64,000 nt of DNA from Solea solea (GCF_958295425.1 NC_081142.1:27422822-27486821), one strand, 5' to 3'. Shown: positions 1 through 10,697, counted from the first letter of the stretch. The notes: generated from the letters alone by a model not told the origin. Made by a program: numbers and translations.

Positions 1-996
1 TCCTGACATCTAGTGGGAAACTGTGTTCACTAAACTGAACTAGGATAACCAGCCTCTACTTAGCAACTACAAAAATAAACTAGCTGTCATTTTGCAACTG
101 TAAGTTAGCTTAGCTTCCTGACATCTAGTGGGAAACTGTGTTCACTAAACTGAACTAGGATAACCAGCCTCTACTTAGCAACTACAAAAATAAACTAGCT
201 GTCATTTTGCAACTGTAAGTTAGCTTAGCTTCCTGACATCTAGTGGGAAACTGTGTTCACTAAACTAAACTAGGATAACTAGCCTCTACTTAGCAACTAC
301 AAAAATAAACTAGCTGTCATTTTGCAACTGTAAGTTAGCTTAGCTTCCTGACATCTAGTGGGAAACTGTGTTCACTAAACTGAACTAGGATAACTAGCCT
401 CTACTTAGCAACTACAAAAATAAACTAGCTGTCATTTTGCAACTGTAAGTTAGCTTAGCTTCCTGACATCTAGTGGGAAACTGTGTTCACTAAACTGAAC
501 TAGGATAACCAGCCTCTACTTAGCAACTACAAAAATAAACTAGCTGTCATTTTGGAACAGTAAGTTAGCTTAGCTTCCTGACATCTAGTGGGAAACTGTG
601 TTGACTAAACTAAACTAGGATAACTAGCCTCTACTTAGCAACTACAAAAATAAACTAGCTGTCATTTTGCAACTGTAAGTTAGCTTAGCTTCCTGACATC
701 TAGTGGGAAACTGTGTTCACTAAACTGAACTAGGATAACCAGCCTCTACTTAGCAACTACAAAAATAAACTAGCTGTCATTTTGCAACTGTAAGTTAGCT
801 TAGCTTCCTGACATCTAGTGGGAAACTGTGTTCACTAAACTGAACTAGGATAACCAGCCTCTACTTAGCAACTACAAAAATAAACTAGCTGTCATTTTGC
901 AACTGTAAGTTAGCTTAGCTTCCTGACATCTAGTGGGAAACTGTGTTCACTAAACTGATCTAGGATAACCAGCCTCTACTTATCAACTACAAAAAT
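1..996. repeat. 115-bp tandem satellite, about 8.7 units, cut by the window edge
   Basis: The unit begins TCCTGACATCTAGTGGGAAA and recurs at 1, 116, 231, 346, 461, 576, 691, 806 and 921, so the period is exactly 115 bp with no indels. Units differ only at scattered single bases (e.g. AACTGAAC versus AACTAAAC near unit base 35; ATAACC versus ATAACT). The last unit decays after about position 985. Because position 1 is the start of a unit, the array continues left of the window by an unknown amount. It sits in the intron following coding exon 9. Confidence 0.95.
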
Positions 997-999
997 TGT

Positions 1000-1620
1000 A
1001 GACAGTTAGCTTAGTTTATGGAAGGTGAACAGGTATGGGGTGATTGAGTGGACATAAATGAAATGTAAAGGCCATTTAGCCTGGTTCCCACTAGGAATTA
1101 GGAAGCTAGGTTCACTTTCTTAAGTTAAGGTGTTTCTACATGTAAAGTAGAATGTAATTAACCTGGCTTTCTAGCACTATTTCCCAATAGGTTTAACAAA
1201 GCAAGGCTAATTAAGCTTTCATTTTCTAGGTGAACGTGTTTCAAGCCATTTAGCTTGGTTACCCAGGCTTGTTCATATACTGGCAACTCATATATTGTTC
1301 CCTCTAGATGTGAGCTAGGCTCACGAGCCTCCATTTTCAGGGTGAAGGAGTTCCCAGATGATAAATGGAAGCTTGTTAGGCAAGCTTGCTAACACAAACT
1401 TTCCTATTCCTACACACTTTCCCTATTGGTATAAATAAGCAAAGCTAACTAGCATCCGTTTTCAGAGTGAATGTGTTTCTAGTTACAAAGCAGAAGTTAG
1501 TTAGCCTAAATTGCTAACACAAAAACAATTTTCAACTTTGTGTAAGGAAGCTAGGCTGGGGTTAGGCTAGTTAGCCTAGCTTGCTAACACAAGCACTGTT
1601 TCCCTCTATTTGTTAGGATG
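1000..1620. repeat. Degenerate repeat related to the 115-bp satellite (intron sequence)
   Basis: After the clean array the sequence keeps recurring motifs: TTAGCCTAGCTTGCTAACACAA-type strings near 1380, 1505 and 1570, GTGAA(T/C)GTGTTTC near 1230 and 1470, and TTTCCC(T/A) with TTAG/GCTAGG runs. Spacing is irregular at about 110-130 bp. The GCTAG/TTAGC vocabulary is shared with the 115-bp units, so this may be an old, mutated flank of the same array. Similarity was judged by eye only. From 1621 to 1842 nothing further is recognised. Confidence 0.5.
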
Positions 1621-1842
1621 ATAAACTACTGTCTATTTCCTGAGAACAGGTGTTTCCAAAAAGTGATCTGTGGCCATCTTTACGGTGTTTAAAAGCTCTG
1701 ACAATTGTCACATAATATCAACTAATTTCAGTGAGGAAAGTAGCACTAAAAATAAATAAAACTTTTCATTTGTATTGTAGCTACACTTTGAAAATTGATG
1801 ACCTGTTTTAAACCACAATGTAATGACAGGTATTATACTCAC

Positions 1843-1998
1843 AGAGTTGATGTAAAGGGCCATTGGGCCTCCCTGCATGGGATATACAGTGGTCTGACAG
1901 CCAGTCAGAGTAGTTTCTAGTGTGTAGTGGGTGGCATTGACTGTTGCTTTGCATTCTGGGTCTTGGAGCGTGAGGTTTGCATGAATAAATCCATTCGC
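1843..1998 (-). CDS. tgfbr3: tgfbr3 coding exon 9: ZP-N segment
   Basis: Exactly 52 codons (residues 455-506), phase 0 at both ends. It encodes ANGFIHANLTLQDPECKATV, NATHYTLETTLTGCQTTVYP and GGPMALYINS. DP(E/T)CKA..N.TH..LE..L.GC is the classical ZP-N signature of betaglycan, with Cys470 and Cys488. Sequons are Asn462-Leu-Thr and Asn475-Ala-Thr; the second corresponds to the N-G-T site of mammals. The acceptor is ATGTTTCCTCAG; the donor is GTGAGT. The next exon, expected to continue with the (V/I)xIP-like ZP strand, was not found between 1 and 1842 and should lie further left. This is the last coding sequence of the gene inside the window. Confidence 0.97.
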
Positions 1999-2784
1999 CT
2001 GAGGAAACATCAAAAAATGCCAACACTGGATGAAGATCAAAAGCAAATTCCTATATTAACTCATTTCAAAAATAGTTTTTTTTAAAAGAAATTAAACTTG
2101 GTTGTGTGAGACTTGAAGTTCCCAGGAATAAACAAATCCCATAAGGTGGTCTAGCTCCAGCCCAAGCTTCCCGTAATTACAGTCTATGCCAGTTTCCATT
2201 CTGTGATGTGGGCTGACTGAGCTGTCCCAGAGTGCAGATGCCAAATGTTGGGAACAGTCCTATTTGCTTCAATGCCAGCCTGTGTATACCACAAACACAA
2301 CGTTTCAGCATAGGTGTTTACAGTGTACTTTCCTTTTCTAATCACAGTGTGATTCAGCTTTATTAATTATTAATTATCTGGTTATTCATTGTCTTTCTTG
2401 GCTTTTGGCACCGCATTGACAAGTGGAAGGAAACTGAGCTTATAACTGAAGGGTCGCCGGTTTAATTTCCAGGACAGGTCAAGGGCTGGGGTGCCAATAA
2501 GAAAAGTAGATAACCACCATTGCTCTCTTGGTGCAGATAAATGCTGTCCACTGCTCCTGCACCCTGGTTTGTCACCACTGGTGTGTAAAAAGGAGGGGTT
2601 AAATGCAAAGGTCAAATTCACTATCACTAATTGCTGTGTGTGCAAATAAATCTAATCATTTTAGAATAACCCTGGGTAACAATACAATTGTTGGACAGTA
2701 TTTAGATGCAACATGAAGTAATTCCAATGTCCAAATTGAACTGACATGTGACCTGTGATCAAAATAACCATGCTGTCCACTCAC
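1999..2784 (-). other. tgfbr3: tgfbr3 intron between coding exons 8 and 9
   Basis: A 786-bp intron, phase 0, GTGAGT donor and CCTCAG acceptor. Apart from the SINE-like insert at about 2430-2655 I see no coding or RNA signal in it. Confidence 0.9.
2430..2655 (+). mobile_element. SINE-like interspersed repeat, plus orientation
   Basis: The left part has a degenerate pol III box-B-like string (GCCGGTTTAATTTCCAGG). The body resembles a common percomorph repeat: GGGCTGGGGTGCCA, ACCACCATTGCTCTC, TGCTGTCCACTGCTCCTG, GGGGTTAAATGCAAAGGTCA, ending CAAATAAATC. Family recognition is from memory of such fish repeats. No target duplication was identified, so the borders are approximate. Confidence 0.55.
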
Positions 2785-3062
2785 AAGAAGTCTCCCTTTG
2801 TCCACACTGACCACCATCCTCGTGTCCTCACACTTCACACTGAGGCCAAAGTCCTTGGGCTCCTCATTCTCCCAGGGCCGTTCGTCAGGGGAGGGCCGGG
2901 GCAGCTGCAGGAAGGGCAGGCCTTCAGAAGCAGGCGGCGGGAGGAGGAAGGGGAGGCCTGTGCGTCGTGAAGCAGTGCCCGCCCCTGGGCCCGCCCCTGG
3001 ATGAGGTCTGGAGTCCCGCAAAATGGAGAACTCCGGGGGGAACATACCCTCCAGAGGATCCA
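2785..3062 (-). CDS. tgfbr3: tgfbr3 coding exon 8: Pro/Gly-rich linker and ZP-domain start
   Basis: Two bases complete Val362, then 92 codons (residues 363-454) follow. It opens with DPLEGMFPPEFSILRDSRP (family: PPELRILLDP). A low-complexity linker follows, with GAGPGAGTASRRTGLPF, LLPPPASEG and LPRPSPDE. The exon closes with the first ZP strand, FGLSVKCEDTRMVVSVDKGR, matching ALSVKC..(E/D)(K/R)M(I/V)V.V(E/D)K. Cys439 is the first ZP-N cysteine. By memory the human linker is about 20 residues longer and has different composition, so this hinge between the orphan and ZP modules varies freely. The linker DNA is strongly GC-rich (2930-3000), with a repeated GGGC motif behind GAGPGAG. The donor is GTGAGT, phase 0. 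Confidence 0.96.
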
Positions 3063-3791
3063 CTACATCTGGAAGTCACACATGGTGAAAGCCTCATGAG
3101 GCTGACTTTACAGGCAGGAAAATGATGACATTTCATGCTAGTTTCTTTAAATGAAAGCTCAATGTGCAGGTTTTTCATCTAACAAATGGTAAAACATTTA
3201 CTTAGGATGTATTGTGTAAATATGATAACAACACACTTGAATGCCTGGGTGCAACAGTTGTCAGACAGCCATCGCTCCAATTGACATTCAAAGAAAAATC
3301 TTTGGCTAGGTTAATATCTGTCCCGTTTATTTGCAATAGAGAGACTATCCTGAGCGGGGATGAGCCGATACAGTACTCAGCAGTGGTATGAGTCCAACAC
3401 TGGGCATTGGAAATCAGAAAAGAGAAAAAACCTTAACTGTGATGTGAATGCCTTACTTATCATGTGATCAGCATGTGAGTGAGAGCTGCAAATGTTAGCC
3501 ATGCAGTTGGAGCATTATGTCTCTGAAATGTCTGGTTGTAACAAGGGGGTTCATGCATTTAAGGTATTTCATTGGTATCATTATCCATCTTCTTCAGCCC
3601 GAAAGAGAAAGAAGACAAAGAAAACAGTATCGGTATCTACCCATCCCTAAAAATGAGCATGATAGCGTACTGGCAATTGGGTAAAGATCGCAAATCCACT
3701 GAATACTGGACCTTTAATCAAATAATTTAGCTGAATTTCTCCACATATATAACCTAAAACAGATAATTCAGAGGTTGTTATTTCCATTTAC
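3063..3791 (-). other. tgfbr3: tgfbr3 intron between coding exons 7 and 8
   Basis: A 729-bp intron, phase 1, GTAAAT donor and GATGTAG acceptor. I recognise no repeat or functional element in it. Confidence 0.9.
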
Positions 3792-3981
3792 CTGGCTCTC
3801 TGAGCCGGATGTTGAAGCTATTGGCTACCGGAGTGCTGGTGTAAGACGTGACTGGACTGTAACCGTGCTCCTCTGCCCACTTGATCAAGGCTTGTGGCCC
3901 TGATGGTAAGTGCTGCTTGGGGCTTTTTGACACCTGCATCATTCTCTCTGTGTTGGAGTTCACACTCACAGTGTCAGAAGC
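3792..3981 (-). CDS. tgfbr3: tgfbr3 coding exon 7: end of orphan domain
   Basis: Encodes residues 299-361 and the first base of codon 362. After a variable start (ASDTVSVNSNTERMMQVSKS) it carries ALIKWAEEHGYSPVTSYTST and PVANSFNIRLREP. KWA...GYSPVTSYT..PVAN.F..RL is the diagnostic betaglycan stretch closing the orphan domain. The acceptor is CTTGTCCACAG; the donor is GTAAAT (GT with A-rich context, moderately strong), phase 1. The variable first third is where the mammalian protein has IGFGKESERSM-like sequence, so the divergence is expected. The exon has no cysteine. Confidence 0.97.
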
Positions 3982-5869
3982 CTGTGGACAAGAGAGAATA
4001 CATACGCTTTCATTTGTCATGCAAAAATAAAGTGTGTTTGTAGAAGAAGACACAAAAGACATGAGTTACTGTTCAGAACCTGCCACAGATATTTAGCTTC
4101 AAGTCCAGCCCTGCATGTATTCATGACTCACATGTTCAAGTGTGAGGTAATGGGCGTGTCACAGCTCGATCAATCCTGAGAAACGAACATGTTACTTTTG
4201 CTATTTAATCCTATCGTCCCCCGCTTCCTAATCCTACTCTTGCGAGGGCGTGCTGATCCTTTCACACAGAGCATGTCTCTCATGCAAAGCTGAGGACAAA
4301 AACTCTTTCTGACGGGACTCTGAAATGAGCTGTCACAAACAGAGCTGATCCTCTCAGCTTGGGCCTTGTGTTTAGACTGACCATCAGTTCTTCAACCTTT
4401 CACGTATACATGATAAGGCCGTGCAGCACTTGTCAGTAGAAGGCTCTAGCTTCAGTTGGGTGTGTACATGTGTACAACGTGCTGCTTCACTACATGTGCT
4501 AGTGCTACAGAACCTGCAAGTTCTCAGTTTGTTTCTAAGAATTTGGTGCATAAATGTAACGTATACGTGTGCCTTGGATGGTGTGGATTTTAAATCTACT
4601 ATGTCTATATTAGAGCTGCTCACAAGAAAAAATAGTGGATTGTTGAGTCTCATCTTCTGGGTGGGAAATGACTAACTTTTTTGGATGGAGGCTATTGCCT
4701 TTCTATTTTCCCTTTGTAAGTTCATTTGTGGCCTAGTTAGTTTTTTTGTTTCCATTGCTGAATTAGCAATCTTTCCACTGAAGGGACGTGCGAGTGTAGC
4801 TGCTTAAAAGAACAACTAATGGGAGGCACTCTCTTTGCCTGTCCTGTGATTGGTCAGAGAGTCCAGAGGAGGAAGAACAACACAAATGATGTTGTCTACC
4901 CCCAAGTTTCACTAGATAACTTCAGCTGCAGGCTGCAATATCAAATTACTTACAGTTTTTAATCTGTAGTCAATAATCTTAGATTGCGTTACAGTTGTAC
5001 TGACATACTTTCTATTGTGCACCTCTATCTGAAGTGTTGCCATATGTTTTGTTTGTTATGTTGTTCTGAGGGTTTCACAGTCTTGAAGTTTGCATTACGC
5101 TGACTTACTGTACAGCTGCGAGCAGGCAGCTGAACAAACACACTGGCAAACTGCAGAGTCATCGCTCAGAGTATCACCATTACACACTAAGGAAACCCAG
5201 AGCCTCCCCACACACCCCCGCTGAAATCAGTGGAGGTCTACATGTTCACACAGGAGAAAAAGGGTCAGTTGAAGAGTAAATACCAGAAGTCACCAGACTC
5301 AGCACAAGTGAAAGGTTTTGTGAGAGGATTTTTTTCCCAGTTTTGGTTTAAAATGACATTCCTGGAGCAATAAAAGTGGCTGGAAAGCTGCCAGTTTCCC
5401 TGTCCAGATGATCTACAACTATGCTGTATTTCCTACATTTACATAGGTGTCGTATTCTTACAGTTTCTAAAGGTCCTATGAGACTTGAGCAACACTAATG
5501 AAGATTGTATATCTAAGTAAAGACCCCTTTGAAGTATTGTAGTAATTAAGGCAGGATTTGTCTTGAATGTGTGGCTAGGACAGGAGGTCCTGTCAGATCC
5601 AAGCACCTGTGAGCAGTGGCTGTGGCCCAGAGCGGGAGCTCAGGCTGGGGCAAAAAACTGACAAAGTCCCACTTGGTGACCAACACAATGCTTGAGGAGA
5701 GTGCTGCTCATAATTCACATTATGATGACAGCTCAAGACCCCTGCTGACCCCACAGCGGAGGATAACTGGCCAAATCCCTCCCAACAATATTTGAGGCTG
5801 ATATGAACAGATTATTTGGCCAAATGATCCTGTAGTGTAAGGTAGAGGTCAACCAATTAAACATTTGAA

Positions 5870-6305
5870 CTAATAGAATAGAATAGACAGAACTTTATTG
5901 TCCACCAAGGTGGAAATGTACTTTCATCTCGCCAGCATAAAATCCTAAAACCAGACATACAGAAAGTCAATAAAACCATACACAGTTAAAATAAGATAAG
6001 AGATAGACATAAAAAAACAAGAAATAGAAATAAGAGACTGACACAGACATGGTTAAATTTCATTAAAAACTGCTCTTCACTGCAGCTCCTCGCTTTTCCC
6101 CCCAATGTTTCAGTGAAGAGTAGAGGCAAAGATTTCTGAGCTTTATCAATTATTTGGTTGCTGTTGATGTCATTTAGAGTTGTTTTTGCAGCTGAAGTGG
6201 CCATACCAGGCAGGAGCGTGAAAAGTAAGGCTACTTTCGACGAGGGATCTGTACACCAGTTCAAAAGTGTCTTTTCCTACACCAAGGCCGCTGAGCTTCT
6301 CTAGA
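5870..6305 (-). mobile_element. LINE 3' fragment with remnant of reverse transcriptase C-terminus
   Basis: On the minus strand from 6299 to 6171 one frame reads KLSGLGVGKDTFELVYRSL, then VESSLTFHAPAWYG, HFSCKNNSK and a stop. The pattern (L)(Y)RS(L)(V/I)ESSLTF....WYG is typical of the region after the reverse transcriptase core in fish non-LTR retrotransposons. About 230 bases later the sequence ends in CACCTTGGTGGACAATAAAG and a short tandem tail (reverse complement of AATAGAATAG). The element is 5'-truncated and broken by stops. The exact clade is not assigned. Confidence 0.75.
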
Positions 6306-6766
6306 AAACCAAATGTCCTATTTGAATTGCTTCAAATATGCGAATGGGTGATTTTCAACTGTTGATACATTACCAAATCAACTGTCTCCACTACTGTCTA
6401 CAAAAAAAACAAAAAAACAATTCCAGCCCATGAGAACTAGAGCAATTAATGCAGGATCTGCAGTGTGAGTTTAGAGGAGCAGCTACAAGATGCATTCAAT
6501 GACCCACAGAAACAAAAGCAAATAATAGAAATACTTCTAATTAGGTATTCATTAGCTCATTGGAGAGGAATGGAAATACTTGATAAATAAAATACTGCTC
6601 AGGTTTGTGTCTTTTTAATACTGTGCTGAATATTGATACTGCAAAGTCTTGTGGGTTAAGGGGCTATCAGCCAATTAAATGTCTCTTTCACGTTTTAAAC
6701 TATTGTTTTTGTGTGAGGGGTTTAAAATGATGGAATCGTGGAAAAAGCTGTTGTTCATGTGAGCCA

Positions 6767-6790
6767 TGTGTGTGTGTGTGTGTGTGTGTG
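6767..6790. repeat. (TG)n microsatellite
   Basis: Twelve uninterrupted TG units in the intron between coding exons 6 and 7. Confidence 0.95.
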
Positions 6791-7000
6791 CTCCTAGGTT
6801 CTACCTGCCTCCATATTTATTTTCATTCTGATGTCATGAGATCCCAAATTGCTTCTTTTTTGTTTTTGTTTACTGAGAGTGTAATGTTTGAGTCTTGACT
6901 GATCACCCAGGTTTCGCACCAATAAAATAAGATTCAAAAAATCTTCTAGGACGACTAAGTGCTGTAATAGTCATAGTGCTAAAAAATATGCAATGGCCTT

Positions 7001-7025
7001 GCTGCTGCTGCTGCTGCTGCTGCAG
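7001..7025. repeat. (GCT)n microsatellite
   Basis: About eight GCT units. They sit in intron sequence about 250 bp upstream (lower coordinates) of coding exon 6, so the Leu- or Ala-run open frames over it are not coding. Confidence 0.9.
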
Positions 7026-7271
7026 CGAACACGAAGACAGTCCCTGGAGCTGCTGCAGTTACATTTTCACAGCTCATGCAGCAGGGACCTGGGCAGCAAC
7101 TCAACACATTGTGGAGTGAGAACTTCTCAAGGCCAGCGGTGCAACGCGATGACATTTCTGTCTGTGACACGACTTGTAAGCTACAGTGAGGTGTGATAAG
7201 ACTGTATCAAACCTCAGTGGAGAAGGCACAGAACAGGAAAGCTTTTATATGTTGTGATATTGCAATCTCAC

Positions 7272-7419
7272 CACTATATCCAGCTTGCCAATCAAACGGT
7301 GGGCTTTGATGACCCAGTTGACTGCCTTGGTGCACTTGAGCAGCAAGACGACGTCGCGATGCAGGGGGGCGTCCTCCTCCAGAGGCCGTAGATCCACAAT
7401 GACGTCCACCTGGAAGGCA
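7272..7419 (-). CDS. tgfbr3: tgfbr3 coding exon 6: orphan domain
   Basis: One base completes Ser249, then residues 250-298 follow. The peptide reads AFQVDVIVDLRPLEEDAPLH, RDVVLLLKC and AVNWVIKAHRLIGKLDIV. The segment LILKC.K(A/S)VNWVIK is among the best-conserved parts of betaglycan and contains Cys278. The acceptor is TTTTCTGCAG; the donor is GTGAGA, phase 0. The start AFQVD directly follows the S of the previous exon, giving SAFQVD as in mammals. The last residues (GKLDIV) lead into the next exon as GKLEI(M/I)..(S/N)S does in other vertebrates. There are no breaks or missing conserved residues in the exon. Confidence 0.97.
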
Positions 7420-7926
7420 CTGCAGAAAAGGAGAGGGAGAGAAGAAGAATCTCTTCATGATTGTGTTGACAATGCTTTATCACGCCTTCAGTGTCTGGCC
7501 AACTCATTAAAAAGATGGACACCTTCCCAGACCAAGAAAACACACACATATGCACAACAGAACAGATGGAACTGATGCTCTGAGATTCAGCTTCGCTATC
7601 AACACGTTCCCAGATTTTCTGCTCTTCTTTCTGGTACACAATAATCACTCCGCTGGGGGAGATACTGTATATGAGTGCTCAGTAGTGTCAAAATATGGTG
7701 AAACTACTGTGGGTCAGAGGACCTCTGCTAAAGTTATGGTCTCAACTGCATCTTGAGGACACATTCTCGCAGGAGTATGGACACATGTGTCCTCAAACCA
7801 ATTCCAAATGTGATTTTCATTGATGACAGATTTAGAGCATTCAGACCTAAATTAATCACGATCCACATGTGATGAGATAACTCAGGACCTATGTTGGATG
7901 TTCTTATAGGAGGTCAGGATGCTCAC
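7420..7926 (-). other. tgfbr3: tgfbr3 intron between coding exons 5 and 6
   Basis: The shortest intron, 507 bp, phase 2, GTGAGC donor and TTCTGCAG acceptor. No repeat was recognised. Confidence 0.92.
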
Positions 7927-8089
7927 CTGCTGGAGTTGGGGGCCTGGAGATCAATGATGTGGATCTCTTGGTCTTTGTCGAGACCAGTCAGGACACAACC
8001 CTTCGATGGCTGTGGCTCCACGTAGCCGCCCAGATAGTTCAGAGACAGGAAACTGGTGTCAATCTTGCAGGTGTCAGAAAATACTGGAT
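7927..8089 (-). CDS. tgfbr3: tgfbr3 coding exon 5: orphan domain
   Basis: A 163-bp exon with two bases completing Asp195, then residues 196-248, then two bases of codon 249. It encodes PVFSDTCKID, TSFLSLNYLGGYVEPQPSKG, CVLTG and EIHIIDLQAPNSS. The arrangement CK..FLSLNYL..Y..P...GCV followed by EIHII(D/E)L..PNS is the betaglycan pattern. Cys202 and Cys226 probably form one disulfide of the second orphan subdomain (inference from the family). Asn246-Ser-Ser is a potential N-glycosylation site. The acceptor is CTGTTTCAG; the donor is GTGAGC, phase 2. A short 507-bp intron separates it from the next exon. Confidence 0.97.
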
Positions 8090-8547
8090 CTGAAACAGTG
8101 AGAGAGGTGTTTGTGTTACTGGTCGAGGTTTTTCTGCGAGGCTACTTCGATCTCCTTAGGGAGAAATAAAGGAGTCCTGTTACCCCACCACTGCAGGGGG
8201 GTCAGGGTTCGAGGTCAGCTGCAGAACAACCCCAGAGCTGCTTCTGGTGTCAGTGTCGTGCTTACGCAGACGTCAGTTTGGTGGATGTTTCCTCTGACAG
8301 AAATGAAGAACGGTTTCCCTGCAGCTGGTATTCCCATCATAGCTCATTCAAAATTGCAATTCTAACTCGAGCCGCGGGGATAAACTATTAAACCACAATT
8401 AATCTATATATAACTAATACTTATATACAGGATTCAGAAAATAAAAGACAAAGCTATTTTCAGACCCAATTCATGTTTTGGAGCAAAACTGGCATGGCTT
8501 TTCCACATTCTTCTGCTTGAGATAGTTTCTTATTAAACAACCTGTTT

Positions 8548-8708
8548 GTGTCATTTCCAACAAACTAATGTCATGTGCTGTGAAGCTCAGCGACATGAAA
8601 CGTGGACGTTACCTGAAGAATTCCTCAGAACTTGGCAGACGAGATCAATCAGAGAACGCAGATGTTAGATCTTCAGTGATGGTATTTGCAGGTAAGGCAT
8701 GTTGCTTT
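8548..8708 (+). repeat. Dispersed repeat, copy A (partner at 14848-15073)
   Basis: It starts GTGTCATTTCCAACAAACT and ends GCAGGTAAGGCATGTTGCTT. It shares long blocks with 14848-15073 in the same orientation: GTTACCTGAAGAATTCC, CAGAACTTGGCAGA and GAGATCAA. Copy A lacks about 65 bases present in copy B before the shared 3' block. No family was recognised. Confidence 0.8.
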
Positions 8709-8935
8709 GTGGACAAAACACAACTATGTCCCAATTTTTGCAGCGCAATCTCAATGTTTTTCTTGTTGAGTTTCTGCATATGCTGAATCCCCATCTGACA
8801 CTATACTAAATAGCACAGCTGCATAGCACAGTTCATTTACTGGTCACCTGGACAAAGCTTAAAGTGACAGAAGAGCAGACTTGTCTATCATCTGCTGTGA
8901 GGCTGCAGGTACCACTGGTAGAGAAATGCTGTATT

Positions 8936-9097
8936 TCATGTTTTTGGATCATGGGAGGAAGCCGGAGAACCCGCAGAACACCCACACACACATGGGGAGA
9001 ACATGCAGGAAGGCCCTTGTACCAACCGGGGCTCAAACCCGGGGTCTTCTTGCTGCAAAGTCAAGAGCACTAACCACTACACCAACCGTGTGGCCCC
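8936..9097 (-). mobile_element. tRNA-headed fish interspersed repeat (SINE-like), minus orientation
   Basis: On the minus strand the head reads GTGTAGTGGTTAGTGCTC (box-A-like), then CCCGGGTTTGAGCCCCGG (box-B-like). Next come the typical body CTGCATGTTCTCCCC and GGGTTCTCCGGCTTCCTCCCA and the string CAAAAACATG. It is the same family as the copy at 47680-47970. The 3' part is missing. Confidence 0.75.
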
Positions 9098-10003
9098 TAT
9101 TTCCATAACAGAAAAACACATTTTAGCAGAATACCTCCACAATAACAGAACAAAAATATTCATAAACACGTTCAGTGATATCTTCTGGTAACTCATCGGT
9201 TTTTTTGTAAAGTACCGTCAGAACAAGAAAATCTAAGCTCCTCCTCCAGCACTTAAAGAAAATACAAGACAGATGTTTCCCTATTTGGTGAGCAGAGCCT
9301 TAGAGAGAGAGGGTAAACTGAGGAACTGAGGAACCTGGAGTACGAGAACATGTCTATCTCCATGAAACGCCAGTGAAGAAAGGAAGCAGTGGAAATCTAC
9401 AGCTCCGCACTTGAAGTAAACATCGTGGCACTCTGGGCTTTTGCCAAACCGCAGCCCCCTAATGACACAAGCCAAACGCTTGAAGGCTGAGCAACCACTC
9501 TGCTCTCCACAGCAACCAGCAACATAGTGAGAGAAGTTATCAGCGGGAGGAGTGGAGCCATCGTGTCTCTCTCCAGACATGATCTTTGCTTTATTTCCAC
9601 ATAGTGAAAGACGCTCATTAAAAACATGTCCTGCCTGGGAGCTGCTGTATTGGGAAAGATGTTGGACATGTTCTCCATTTGCTGCGTGAAGCAATCCGGA
9701 CGCAAATGTACACGAGTCAAATGAACATGAGGATCAATCATTGGCTCACGAGAGAGTGTTTCTTCCCTTCATTAGGAAACATCTAGTATGGCATGATTTG
9801 TTTTTCCCGTTTATACTGCCACCTTAAGTGTGATAAGTAAGAAGTTATTACAACACACTTTGTTGTTAGTCTTCTTATCGTAGTATCACAAAAGCAATGC
9901 CTTCTCGTCTTGGTGGAAAGTTAATAGATGATTTCATTTAACTGGAAAACATTTCATCATCGCCACATTTCCCTGAATTTTATGAGCAATTACTGTTCGG
10001 TCC

Positions 10004-10120
10004 GCGCCTCGCCTCGCCTCACCACGCCACGCCACGGCACGGCACGGCACGGCACGGCATGGCACGGCACGCCACGCCACGCCACGCCTCGGCACGCCAC
10101 GCCTCGGCACGGCACGGCAC
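10004..10120. repeat. GC-rich pentanucleotide array (CACGG / CACGC / CTCGC)n
   Basis: About 23 five-base units, e.g. GCACGGCACGGCACGGC, with variants CCACG and CCTCG. It is strongly CpG-rich in an otherwise AT-rich intron. The absence of stops in several frames reflects composition, not coding. Confidence 0.93.
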
Positions 10121-10697
10121 AACGTTTGGTTGGTTTTCCCTTACAATATGATACCTGCTCAATGGGGGCAGAGTCATCACACACACAAACTAATGAAAGA
10201 GTGGCTTGTAAAGCAGCTGTTTTTCGAGGAGGGCACCGCTAATGATTGGTCACTTTCAGAGTGATCACACCCACGAGGAACTTCTTGTATTTGATTGACA
10301 GCTACCAGCGCACTGCACAGCGTGGTTTTTCACGCTCGCAGCTGTCTGCTCGAGGTTGTTTAACATGTTTCGCTGATATCTGCGCATGTGAAGTCAAATT
10401 ACCTGCACGCTTAACTGCACTCACAACCTTTGACATAAATGTGACGCCGTACTCCGCGTGTCTCTGGGCTACAAGCAGCCACAGCTCAGAAATACCACAG
10501 ACAGCCTGTTAAACAGTGTGAAAGGGTAAACGCCTGTTAGAGGAAGTGAATTCTTTAACCAGAGCTGTGCATGTAAACCTGAAACACAAAAGCAGAGTGA
10601 AGTTGAAGGAGCTGAAGGGGAGACTGAGGAGGTTTCCGCCTCGGGGGCCCACGTCGAGCTACAACGGGAGAATTTGAGGAATCTAGCAAACACACAC

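Larger units (their letters stand above)
3982..7271 (-). other. tgfbr3: tgfbr3 intron between coding exons 6 and 7
   Basis: A 3.3-kb intron, phase 0. It contains a minus-strand LINE fragment (about 5870-6305), a (TG)n tract at 6767-6790 and a (GCT)n tract at 7001-7025. The stretch 3982-5869 shows nothing I recognise. Confidence 0.9.
8090..10697 (-). other. tgfbr3: tgfbr3 intron between coding exons 4 and 5
   Basis: A 2.6-kb intron, phase 1. It holds one copy of an unnamed dispersed repeat (8548-8708), a tRNA-headed repeat (8936-9097) and a GC-rich pentanucleotide array (10004-10120). The remaining 9100-10000 and 10121-10697 show nothing I recognise. Confidence 0.9.

Noticed and set aside
9994..10190. 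CpG island or promoter at the CACGG array
   Set aside because: The CpGs come from one tandem unit only; the gene's 5' end lies more than 50 kb away.
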